A DNA stretch of 10,591 nucleotides. Origin: a bacterium (GTDB lineage Bacteria > Coprothermobacterota > Coprothermobacteria > Coprothermobacterales > JAADFF01). Location: contig JAMORD010000055.1 in NCBI GenBank assembly GCA_027063755.1, positions 1 through 10,591 on the forward strand, read 5' to 3'. The position numbers were made by a program, and so were the translations under genes. The notes beneath the pieces were generated by a model. It was given only the letters and a program-made list of their open reading frames with translations. It did not search any database and was not told the origin of the DNA. Numbering within the stretch: position 1 is the first letter of the stretch; each line of letters begins with the position of its first letter. Below, piece by piece: positions 1 to 6,194 of this stretch.

Positions 1-249
1 TTTACAGAGCGTGGGGCTTTTGTGCCGGTAATGCATCCAGTAGCTGGCTATGCCAAAGAGGAGATATTTGATCACCTTGCACGCTTTGGTATGCGAAAAG
101 CTGTAGAAAAGTCTGCTCCCGGTTGTGAGTTTGTGCCGCCCAAAGTTGTTTCTAAGCCCCGTATTAGCGTTCATGATCTTAGAAAGCTGAAATTTCCCAA
201 GGATTATAAAGTAGAAAAGATAGATGCCCAGAAACTTTGGCAGTTTTAG
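1..249 (+). CDS. C-terminal end of a ThiI-like PP-loop sulfurtransferase (5' partial)
   Basis: The reading frame is open from base 1, so the gene begins left of the window and only its last 82 residues are visible. The fragment has a HPVAGYAKEEIFDHLARFG stretch, then an APGCEF segment and KVVSKPRI. This arrangement resembles the end of the PP-loop (AANH) domain of ThiI, where a PL-G-KEEI helix is followed by a cysteine-containing loop and a TKP-like motif. ThiI-type enzymes transfer sulfur to tRNA uridine 8 and, in some species, to the thiamine thiazole pathway. No rhodanese domain follows, so this would be the short form that ends after the PP-loop domain. The stop lies 12 bases before the next start, which suggests an operon. 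The nucleotide-binding PP-loop motif is outside the window, so another member of the AANH superfamily is possible. Confidence 0.5.
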   Translation, partial: FTERGAFVPVMHPVAGYAKEEIFDHLARFGMRKAVEKSAPGCEFVPPKVVSKPRISVHDLRKLKFPKDYKVEKIDAQKLWQF

Positions 250-261
250 GGAGGGGTATAT

Positions 262-1521
262 ATGTTTGATACATCGTGGACGATATATCAGATGTTTCCG
301 AGATATTACGGCAGTTTTAGGGCTATGACCGAAGACCTTGAGAGGCTAAAAAATCTTGGGGTTGATGTGCTCTATCTCATGCCATTTCACCCCACAGGAG
401 AAGAAGACAGAAAAGGTGCATATGGTTCTCCGTATGCTATAAAAGATTATTTTTCCATTGATTCTATGCTTGGCACGGAAAGGGATCTTGCCGTGTTTAT
501 ATCAGAGGCCCATGCTATGGGATTTCGGGTACTTTACGATGCCGTGCTTCACCATACGGCAACAGATAGCAATATAGTTAAGGACCATCCAGAGTGGATT
601 TTAAAAGATGAAGACGGTAACTTTACCAGACAGATAGATGATTGGTGGGATGTCTACGATTATGACTTTGATGTGGGCGATGTATGGTATTATCTTGCCG
701 ATGTTCTTGCTTACTGGAAAAACTTTGGCTTTGATGGTTTTAGGGCCGATGTGGCTGGTCTTATACGTCCAGATTTCTGGACATTTGTCAAAGACCAGGT
801 AGACCCCGAAGGAAATCTCATATGGTTTTCCGAGTCTCCACAATATGAACTGTGTCAGGTATTTGATGCCATATACAACTATGAGCTTTATAAGACCATG
901 TATGCCATATGGACAGGCACAGGAACATACGACAAGATGTATGAAAAGGTATGGATGATGAATGACATCTATTCAGAAAAGTGTGTGCTTGTCAATTTCC
1001 TTGAAAATCACGATTGGCCCCGTGCTGCGGCCATGATAAAGGAGCCAGAGAGACTTCTTCACTGGACAGTGTTTATGTACTTTCTTCCCGGGGTGCCTAT
1101 GATTTCCCAGGGACAAGAGTATGGAGAGACTGAGAAGATGGATATCTTTTCTTCGTATGGCACATGGACAACGAAGGATAGAGATATGACATGGTTTAAC
1201 CTCTTTAAGGGGTTAAATAGACTGCGTCATAGCCTTGGTGTATGGCAGGAAGGAGATGCTGTTCCTCTAAGGGTTGATGCCCCCGATGGTATATTTGCAC
1301 TGCTTCGTTATACCGATGAGGAATATCTACTTGGTATTTTTAACCTCTCGGGTGTATCGGTAGATGGTGTGAGGGTGGAGATGGGTACCCAGTGGGATAG
1401 TGGTGTTCAGAAGGCTAGAGATATTCTATCTGGTAAGGATGTTGAAATCAAAGGTTTAGGCGATGGCTACGCTTACATTTCTATAGATACTCCGAAACTC
1501 TTATATTTACCTAAGCTGTAA
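262..1521 (+). CDS. GH13 alpha-amylase-family glycoside hydrolase, cytoplasmic, 419 aa
   Basis: This is a single-domain alpha-amylase-family TIM-barrel enzyme, expected to act on alpha-glucosidic bonds by a retaining mechanism. The GH13 signature regions appear in order. Region I is DAVLHH at residues 93-98. Region II is GFDGFRADVA at 156-165, with nucleophile Asp163. Region III is LIWFSES at 186-192, with acid/base Glu191. Region IV is FLENHD at 246-251, with the transition-state stabiliser Asp251. The PGVPMISQGQEYGE stretch at 276-289 is the usual late-barrel motif, and a short beta C-domain follows. There is no signal peptide or carbohydrate-binding module, so the protein is probably cytoplasmic and acts on glycogen, maltodextrins or a small glucoside. 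Region I normally reads DxVxNH; here His97 replaces the Asn. GGGAGGGG at 249-256 supports the ATG. nadB starts 12 bases downstream. Family is certain, but the substrate cannot be read from the sequence. Confidence 0.9.
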   Translation: MFDTSWTIYQMFPRYYGSFRAMTEDLERLKNLGVDVLYLMPFHPTGEEDRKGAYGSPYAIKDYFSIDSMLGTERDLAVFISEAHAMGFRVLYDAVLHHTATDSNIVKDHPEWILKDEDGNFTRQIDDWWDVYDYDFDVGDVWYYLADVLAYWKNFGFDGFRADVAGLIRPDFWTFVKDQVDPEGNLIWFSESPQYELCQVFDAIYNYELYKTMYAIWTGTGTYDKMYEKVWMMNDIYSEKCVLVNFLENHDWPRAAAMIKEPERLLHWTVFMYFLPGVPMISQGQEYGETEKMDIFSSYGTWTTKDRDMTWFNLFKGLNRLRHSLGVWQEGDAVPLRVDAPDGIFALLRYTDEEYLLGIFNLSGVSVDGVRVEMGTQWDSGVQKARDILSGKDVEIKGLGDGYAYISIDTPKLLYLPKL

Positions 1522-1533
1522 GAAGGTGATTGT

Positions 1534-3048
1534 ATGGCTATTAGGGATGTTGTTGTTGTCGGTGCAGGTCTATCGGGACTGATGGCCGTATATAGGTTGA
1601 AAGCCTTGGGTATCCCTACAATATGGGTTGTTGGTGGTGGTATAGACCGTTCCAACAGTGTGCTTGCTCAGGGTGGAATAGCCGCTGCGCTTTCTCCCGA
1701 AGATAGTGTGGATGTTCACCTGAAAGATACTGTTATTGCCGGTGATGGCCTTGTTGAAGAAGATGTGGCCCGAGGAATTATTTCTGAGGGAGCACAGATT
1801 GTTTCACATCTTGTTCATCTTGGTGTGCCGTTTGATAAAAATCCCGATGGTACCCTTAATATGACAAGGGAAGGAGCCCACTCTCGTAGGCGTATTCTCC
1901 ATATCAAAGATGAGACAGGTAAGGGTATGATGCACTATCTTTTCAAGTTTGTCTCAGGAGTGGAGAAAGTAGAGGGTAGGCTTGTTGACCTTCTTGTAAA
2001 AGATGGAGAGGCATACGGTATTAGGGTGAAGACAAACGGCCACACAGAAGATATATATGCATCTGCTGTGATACTGGCAACGGGTGGGTATACGGGCATG
2101 TATATTCACTCAACAGGTAATGCCGACCAAGATGGGGTGGGTATAGCTCTTGCATCCTATTATGGTGCTGTGTTGAGGGATTCAGAATTTATACAATTTC
2201 ACCCTACTGTGTTTTTTGGTGGGGGCAAGGCATTTCTTATTACAGAGGCCGTGAGGGGTGAAGGTGCTATTCTACTTGACAGTAAAGGAGAAAGATTTAT
2301 GGTAGACGAACATCCCATGGCAGAGCTTGCACCCAGAGATGTGGTTGCCCGTGCTATACACCGTCGTGGTGGAGCCTACCTTGATTTTAGTCCTATTCAG
2401 AAAAAAGGTATAGACATAGAAGAGAGATTTCCGCATATTGTTGATGTTCTTCGTAAAGAAGGGATAGACCCCCTAAAGGAGCTTGTGCCAGTGTATCCAG
2501 CTGCCCATTACTATATTGGTGGCATAAAGGTAGACTGGTGGGGCCAAAGTGACATAAAGAGACTTATGGTGATAGGTGAAGCTGCATCAACGGGTCTTCA
2601 CGGTGCAAACAGATTGGCATCTAACTCACTGCTTGAGTGTGTGGTTATGGGCTATCGCTCAACATTTAGGGCTTGGTGGTACGCTACACAAGAGCCCCAC
2701 AACGAAAGACCTCGGTTTGATATGAAAGAATATAAAAATATATCTCCAGATGGACATCTTAAGGGCCAGATGAGCCGTCACGGTGGTATTATACGCAACG
2801 GTTATGGATTGAGAAAAGTTGCCCGGAAACTGCTATCACATATGGAAAATGGTAATTTGCCTTTTGGTTCCCAGCGTTGGGCCCAGATTATGCTATCGGG
2901 GGCCACTATATGCAGTGGGTGGTGGCGAACAGAAAGCAGAGGTGCCCACTACCGTGAAGATTATCCAGAAAAGTGGAAGGAAAAAAAGCATAGCCATATT
3001 ACGCTAAAGGAAATAAAGCAGTGTCTTGAAAGGATAGGAGGAGTGTAG
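1534..3048 (+). CDS. nadB: L-aspartate oxidase NadB
   Basis: NadB is a cytoplasmic FAD flavoenzyme that oxidises L-aspartate to iminoaspartate, the first step of de novo NAD synthesis. At 504 residues it has the usual family length. The N-terminal FAD dinucleotide fold shows GAGLSG at residues 10-15. SVLAQGGIAAAL at 42-53 and GAHSRRRILH at 114-123 are typical of the NadB/succinate dehydrogenase flavoprotein superfamily. FIQFHPT at 219-225, TEAVRGEGAIL at 237-247, PRDVVARAI at 267-275 and AAHYYIGGI at 323-331 form the substrate-binding core. HGANRLASNSLLE at 356-368 contacts FAD. The C-terminal helical domain ends with ESRGAHYREDYP at 467-478, characteristic of this superfamily. The NadB-type HSRRRILH motif and the adjacent nadC favour NadB over SdhA or FrdA. 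AAGGTGAT at 1523-1530 supports the ATG. The stop is one base before the nadC start, implying co-translation. Confidence 0.96.
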   Translation: MAIRDVVVVGAGLSGLMAVYRLKALGIPTIWVVGGGIDRSNSVLAQGGIAAALSPEDSVDVHLKDTVIAGDGLVEEDVARGIISEGAQIVSHLVHLGVPFDKNPDGTLNMTREGAHSRRRILHIKDETGKGMMHYLFKFVSGVEKVEGRLVDLLVKDGEAYGIRVKTNGHTEDIYASAVILATGGYTGMYIHSTGNADQDGVGIALASYYGAVLRDSEFIQFHPTVFFGGGKAFLITEAVRGEGAILLDSKGERFMVDEHPMAELAPRDVVARAIHRRGGAYLDFSPIQKKGIDIEERFPHIVDVLRKEGIDPLKELVPVYPAAHYYIGGIKVDWWGQSDIKRLMVIGEAASTGLHGANRLASNSLLECVVMGYRSTFRAWWYATQEPHNERPRFDMKEYKNISPDGHLKGQMSRHGGIIRNGYGLRKVARKLLSHMENGNLPFGSQRWAQIMLSGATICSGWWRTESRGAHYREDYPEKWKEKKHSHITLKEIKQCLERIGGV

Positions 3049-3049
3049 T

Positions 3050-3898
3050 ATGTTTAGCCCTGTGTATGTAAGAGAAAGTGTAAAAAGATTTTTATCTGAA
3101 GATTTGCACTTTGGCGATATCTCTATTCCCTATGTATCACAGATGAAAACACCTGTTCGTGGTGAGTTTATAGCCAAAGATGAGGGGGTACTTGCAGGTA
3201 GTATATTTGCCAAGTATTTCTATGAAGAGATTGCCCCCGTAGACATATATTGGTATAAAGAAGATGGTGAAAGTTTTCGTATAGGTGATGTGCTTGGATA
3301 TATAGAGGGACCTGCCTATGCCCTTTTGATGGTAGAACGCACATATCTTAATCTTCTACAGAGACTCAGTGGTATAGCCACCTCTGCCCGCAAGTTTGTC
3401 TCGTCTTTGCCTGAGGGGTTTACCCTTCTTGATACCCGTAAGACGACCCCAGGGCTGAGACTGTTTGAGAAATATGCCTCATGGGTAGGGGGCAGTGTCA
3501 ATCACCGATACACACTCATGGATGCAGTGATGATAAAGGATAATCACATTATGGTCTTTGGTTCTATAACAAAGGCCGTAGAGGCCGTAAGGAAGACGGC
3601 TCCGTATACGGCTAAGATAGAGGTTGAATGTGAAAGTGTAGATATGGTTCTTGAGGCGGCTGGGCTTGGTGTAGATATCATCATGCTTGACAATATGAAT
3701 GATGACGATATATTGAAATCTATAGAGATTATTAGGGATATCTCACCAACAACAGCTATTGAGATATCTGGGGGTATCACAGCCGATAGGGTAAAGACAC
3801 TGGCCGAGAAAGGTGTAATTGGTGTATATGTTTCCTCATCTTCAACTATTACAAAGAGTAGATGGCTTGATATCTCCTTTGAGGTGATGAAGGTTTGA
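3050..3898 (+). CDS. nadC: Nicotinate-nucleotide pyrophosphorylase (quinolinate phosphoribosyltransferase) NadC
   Basis: NadC converts quinolinate and PRPP to nicotinate mononucleotide, CO2 and pyrophosphate in the cytoplasm, the third step of de novo NAD synthesis. Family length is normal at 282 residues. Visible motifs are EDLHFGDI at 17-24, ERTYLNLLQRLSGIAT at 96-111, DTRKTTPGLR at 128-137, the NHRYTLMDAVMIKDNH block at 151-166, EVE at 191-193, IMLDNM at 211-216 and EISGGI at 238-243. These supply the basic pocket (Arg130, Lys131, His152, Arg153, Lys163) and acidic residues expected for quinolinate and PRPP. One departure is the loop after the last barrel strand. Family members usually read VDxISxGxxTHS, but here it is VYVSSSSTITKS at 259-270, losing the Gly and the His. 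AGGAGG at 3036-3041 supports the ATG. The stop codon overlaps the fluC start. Confidence 0.95.
   Translation: MFSPVYVRESVKRFLSEDLHFGDISIPYVSQMKTPVRGEFIAKDEGVLAGSIFAKYFYEEIAPVDIYWYKEDGESFRIGDVLGYIEGPAYALLMVERTYLNLLQRLSGIATSARKFVSSLPEGFTLLDTRKTTPGLRLFEKYASWVGGSVNHRYTLMDAVMIKDNHIMVFGSITKAVEAVRKTAPYTAKIEVECESVDMVLEAAGLGVDIIMLDNMNDDDILKSIEIIRDISPTTAIEISGGITADRVKTLAEKGVIGVYVSSSSTITKSRWLDISFEVMKV
3881..3888 (+). promoter_or_regulatory. Ribosome binding site of fluC inside nadC
   Basis: GAGGTGAT is an eight-base match to the usual bacterial 16S 3' tail. It lies 6 bases before the TTG at 3895, within the last codons of nadC. It supports TTG as the genuine fluC start. Confidence 0.75.
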
Positions 3899-4257
3899 AG
3901 TACCTTATCGTATTTATCGGTGGTGGATTTGGTGCGTTGTCTCGCTTTGTGCTTGGTGGTCTTGTGCAGAATGTCTACGGAGGGGATTTTCCTCTTGGTA
4001 CATTTGCCGTAAATATGATAGGTTCATTCCTTATAGGTTTTCTCTTTTCCCTTGAGGGGTTTGGTTTTCTGTCCTATGAGAGTCGTCTTCTTCTTATGGT
4101 TGGCTTCCTTGGGGGATTTACAACATTCTCATCGTTTATGCTTGAAAGTGTCAACCTTATACCACTACCTCAGTTTTGGCTCAATGTTATAGGTCAGGTG
4201 GGTATAGGACTTATTAGTGTATATGCCGGCATTATTGTGGGGAGGTGGATTGTATGA
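3895..4257 (+). CDS. fluC: Fluoride ion channel FluC/CrcB
   Basis: FluC is a small inner-membrane protein that forms an antiparallel dimer and lets fluoride leave the cytoplasm, protecting enzymes such as enolase. The 120-residue chain has four hydrophobic segments at about 3-24, 34-53, 64-83 and 96-117. The family signatures are present: GGFGALSRF at 10-18, PLGTFAVNMIGSFLIG at 33-48 with pore Asn40, and GFLGGFTTFSSF at 70-81. The last one holds the sodium-site GG and the phenylalanine pair Phe75 and Phe78 of the fluoride pathway. A single gene is enough for a homodimer. The start is TTG, whose bases overlap the nadC stop as TTGA. The stop overlaps the next gene as ATGA, so the three genes are probably translationally coupled. 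As an internal operon gene it has no room for its own fluoride riboswitch, and I see none. Confidence 0.95.
   Translation: MKYLIVFIGGGFGALSRFVLGGLVQNVYGGDFPLGTFAVNMIGSFLIGFLFSLEGFGFLSYESRLLLMVGFLGGFTTFSSFMLESVNLIPLPQFWLNVIGQVGIGLISVYAGIIVGRWIV
4241..4247 (+). promoter_or_regulatory. Ribosome binding site deciding the DUF190 gene start
   Basis: GGAGGTG lies 6 bases before the ATG at 4254, at the very end of fluC. It favours that ATG over the in-frame GTG at 4245, which falls inside the ribosome binding site. Confidence 0.75.
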
Positions 4258-4604
4258 AGATCGTAGAAGAAGATGTACTGCTGCGAATATTTATAGGTGA
4301 TAGTGATAGGTGCCAAAGGTGTGATAAGTATAAGGGCAAGCACATGTATGAGGCCATTGTCCTAAAGGCCAAAGAAATGGGGCTTGCTGGTGCTACGGTG
4401 CTAAGAGGTATTATGGGGTTTGGTGGTGCCAGCAGAGTGCATACAGTATCTATTCTGAGGCTTTCGGAAGATATGCCTGTTGTTATAGAGATTGTAGATA
4501 AGATGGAAAATATCAAGCCCCTCCTTGAGTGGCTTGATGATGTCATGGTGGAGGGGCTTATTACCGTGGAAAAGGTTATGGTGTATAAGTACACCAAGGG
4601 CTAA
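4254..4604 (+). CDS. DUF190 family protein, FluC-associated, with a CxxC insertion
   Basis: This 116-residue soluble protein belongs to DUF190, a small alpha/beta family often encoded next to fluC/crcB. Its fold has been compared with PII-like signalling proteins, and its function is not established. Family-typical stretches are LLRIFIGDSD at 9-18, KGKHMYEAIVLKAKEMGLAG at 27-46, ATVLRGIMGFG at 47-57, SILRLSEDMPVVIEIVD at 66-82, and GLITVEKVMVYKY at 101-113. Between the first strand and first helix lies a cysteine pair, Cys20-Gln-Arg-Cys23. As I remember family members, GESDKYKGK runs straight on, so this looks like an insertion of about five residues that could bind metal or act in redox. The ATG overlaps the fluC stop (ATGA), which suggests coupled translation. 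Its last four bases overlap the end of nadA on the other strand. Confidence 0.85.
   Translation: MKIVEEDVLLRIFIGDSDRCQRCDKYKGKHMYEAIVLKAKEMGLAGATVLRGIMGFGGASRVHTVSILRLSEDMPVVIEIVDKMENIKPLLEWLDDVMVEGLITVEKVMVYKYTKG
4515..4559. repeat. Perfect 10-bp inverted repeat within the DUF190 gene, possible terminator for nadA
   Basis: AAGCCCCTCC at 4515-4524 is exactly complementary to GGAGGGGCTT at 4550-4559, with a 25-base loop. Seven of the ten pairs are G-C. Read on the minus strand it sits 42 bases past the nadA stop codon and is followed by GATATTTTCC, a modest T-rich run. It may terminate or stabilise nadA mRNA although it lies within a gene on the plus strand. The role is inferred. Confidence 0.4.
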
Positions 4605-5509
4605 TGGCTTAGTTCAAGCATTTTTTCAATGCCAGCCTTTGCCTTCTTGGCGATGTGTTCAGGTACATGCACAGGGTATATCTCTTCTTTAAGACTTCTC
4701 AGTATATCTTCGGCTGTGATAGCCTTCATGTTTTTGCATATCATTGGTCGCTTTACGGCATAAAACTCTTTATCTGGAAAGAGTGTTTTTAGTCTATAGA
4801 TCATACCTACATCTGTGCCGACAATAAACTCTTTAACATCAGGGTGTGCTTCAACATACTTCACCATGCCGCTTGTTGATGTTACAACATCTGCATATTT
4901 CCATACCTCAGGTGGTGTTTCTGCGTGCACCATTACATGGGCCTCTGGGTGCTTTTTTTTCACATCCAGTATGTCTTCTGGTCTAAGGTAATTGTGTACA
5001 TAACAAAAACCATCGTGGAATATAAACTCTTTATCGGGAAAGTGTTTGGCTACCCATCTGCCCAAGTTCCTGTCTGGTAGGAAGATAATCTTCTTGGCAT
5101 CTACCTTTTCTATAATTTTTAGCGCACTGGCAGAGGTAACCACAACATCACACTCTGCCTTGACTGCTGCTGTTGTGTTGATATAGCATGCCACCAGGGC
5201 ATCGGGATGCTGAGCCTTAAGGCGTTTTACATCTTGTGGTTCTATGGTCCATGCCATACCACAACCTGCCATGGGTACAGGATGGAGTATTGTTTTCTCT
5301 GGTGCCAGTATCTTGGCTGTTTCTGCCATAAATCTTACACCGGCAAAAATAATTTTTTCCTGAGGTATTTCTGTAATCTTACGTGCCAGTGCCAAAGAAT
5401 CTCCTAAAAAGTCTGCAACATCTTGAACGATTGGTGACTGATAGTTATGGGCTACGATAATGATATCTTTTTCTTTCTTAAGTTTCAGTATTTCATCTTT
5501 AATAGGCAC
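4601..5509 (-). CDS. nadA: Quinolinate synthase NadA ([4Fe-4S] enzyme)
   Basis: NadA condenses iminoaspartate from NadB with dihydroxyacetone phosphate to make quinolinate, using an oxygen-sensitive [4Fe-4S] cluster. The 302-residue length matches the compact form of the enzyme. Three family repeats each give one cluster cysteine: Cys83 in PMAGCGMA, Cys169 in HDGFCYVH and Cys258 in MICKNMK. Other typical motifs are VAHNYQSP at 19-26, GDSLALAR at 36-43, FAGVRFMAETAKIL at 55-68, CYINTTAAVKAECDVVVTSA at 108-127, VHAETPPEV at 194-202, and STSGM at 211-215. The start is GTG, supported by AAAGGAGG on the minus strand at 5518-5525, 8 bases upstream and overlapping the end of the preceding membrane-protein gene. 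The gene converges on the plus-strand operon holding nadB and nadC, and its stop overlaps the DUF190 stop by four bases. Confidence 0.96.
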   Translation of the reverse strand: MPIKDEILKLKKEKDIIIVAHNYQSPIVQDVADFLGDSLALARKITEIPQEKIIFAGVRFMAETAKILAPEKTILHPVPMAGCGMAWTIEPQDVKRLKAQHPDALVACYINTTAAVKAECDVVVTSASALKIIEKVDAKKIIFLPDRNLGRWVAKHFPDKEFIFHDGFCYVHNYLRPEDILDVKKKHPEAHVMVHAETPPEVWKYADVVTSTSGMVKYVEAHPDVKEFIVGTDVGMIYRLKTLFPDKEFYAVKRPMICKNMKAITAEDILRSLKEEIYPVHVPEHIAKKAKAGIEKMLELSH

Positions 5510-5512
5510 TGT

Positions 5513-6100
5513 TTATTCCTCCTTTGTGTTGGACTGTATAAGTATGTTGATGTAATACTGTTTCCCATCGCTTATCATGGTTTTTAATTTTTCAAGGTCA
5601 ATGTTCTTGGTATAGTAAGCCATGGCCTGGTCATTTTGCTCTTTGTAGAGCATTTCTAAAGTTTGACTAAGGTAATATGCCACAGATGAAATCTCTGTGC
5701 GAAATTCTTTCAGTTTAGTATCTATATTTTCATCACCACTTTCAACAGATATCACTTTTAGTGTTAGACCGGCTACATTGAAGGCATGTGTGAGTGTTTC
5801 TTGGGCAGTGGCAAAATCGCCGTCTGTCATCTGATCGTGAGCTGTTTTAAGGTCGGTATACAGCACTTCTGCAAGATCATATCCTACAATAGCCTTCTCT
5901 TGTACTGTCGTTGTTGCAGTTCTTGTTATCGTGGCTGTGCTTATGGTTTCCTCTACAATCTGAGATTTCAGTTTCTGGTAGTAATTCCACATAAAGAAAA
6001 TAAGCGCAATATTGATGACAAGTATAATGATCCATAAAATAGGACTATCTTTTTTCTTCTGTTGTGTTTCTTGACCATTTGCGTTTTCGTTTTCTGCCAT
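5513..6100 (-). CDS. Unknown single-pass membrane protein with an extracytoplasmic helical domain, 195 aa
   Basis: I do not recognise this family. The protein has a short polar, lysine-rich N-terminus (residues 1-19, with KKK at 15-17), then one strongly hydrophobic segment at about 20-38. A short amphipathic stretch follows, then a Thr/Ser/Ala-rich linker (STATITRTATTTVQ, 54-67) and a largely helical domain at 70-190. The layout suggests a membrane anchor with the N-terminus inside and the helical domain outside. The helices contain spaced FATAQETLTHAF and LSQTLEML elements that look alpha-hairpin or TPR-like. There are no cysteines and no catalytic motif. AAGGGAGGG on the minus strand at 6108-6116 supports the ATG. 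nadA starts 3 bases after this gene ends, so the two are probably co-transcribed, but nothing in the protein itself points to NAD metabolism. Confidence 0.75.
   Translation of the reverse strand: MAENENANGQETQQKKKDSPILWIIILVINIALIFFMWNYYQKLKSQIVEETISTATITRTATTTVQEKAIVGYDLAEVLYTDLKTAHDQMTDGDFATAQETLTHAFNVAGLTLKVISVESGDENIDTKLKEFRTEISSVAYYLSQTLEMLYKEQNDQAMAYYTKNIDLEKLKTMISDGKQYYINILIQSNTKEE
5518..5525 (-). promoter_or_regulatory. Ribosome binding site of nadA
   Basis: On the minus strand the sequence AAAGGAGG stands 8 bases before the GTG start of nadA. It lies in the last codons of the upstream membrane-protein gene, so nadA is probably translated from the same message. Confidence 0.7.
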
Positions 6101-6152
6101 CTGTGGTCCCTCCCTTACATATGGTATTTATATTCTACTATGCACATGCTTA

Positions 6153-6168
6153 TGTTAGAATGCTAACA
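6153..6168. promoter_or_regulatory. Perfect 16-base inverted repeat, candidate operator
   Basis: TGTTAG and CTAACA are exact inverted copies separated by AATG. The element overlaps the candidate -10 box of plsY and the candidate -35 box of the divergent unit. This is a natural position for a repressor acting on either gene set. I do not recognise it as the site of a named regulator. Confidence 0.45.
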
Positions 6169-6182
6169 GAAAGGAATGAAAT

Positions 6183-6189
6183 GGAGGGG
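6183..6189 (+). promoter_or_regulatory. Ribosome binding site deciding the plsY start
   Basis: GGAGGGG ends 5 bases before the GTG at 6195. The earlier in-frame GTG at 6189 overlaps this site, so it cannot use it. The GTG at 6195 is therefore preferred. Confidence 0.65.
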
Positions 6190-6194
6190 TGTCT

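Larger units (their letters stand above)
6101..6194. promoter_or_regulatory. Divergent intergenic region with candidate back-to-back promoters
   Basis: This 94-base gap separates the minus-strand membrane protein-nadA unit from plsY. A plus-strand promoter can be drawn as TTCTAC (6133-6138), 17 bases, then TAGAAT (6156-6161). A minus-strand promoter uses nearly the same bases: TTCTAA from 6155-6160, 17 bases, then TAGAAT from 6132-6137. The -10 boxes are fair, but both -35 boxes match the sigma-70 consensus poorly. The two would overlap almost fully, so transcription in the two directions may compete. This is inference from sequence only. Confidence 0.4.

Noticed and set aside
3859-3900. Possible fluoride riboswitch before fluC
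   Set aside because: The region is nadC coding sequence ending in a good ribosome site; I cannot find the conserved crcB-motif segments, and the gene is internal to an operon.
4232-4597. A 121-codon minus-strand frame opposite the DUF190 gene
   Set aside because: It is a Ser/Thr/Pro-rich antisense shadow of a conserved family member, without a motif of its own.
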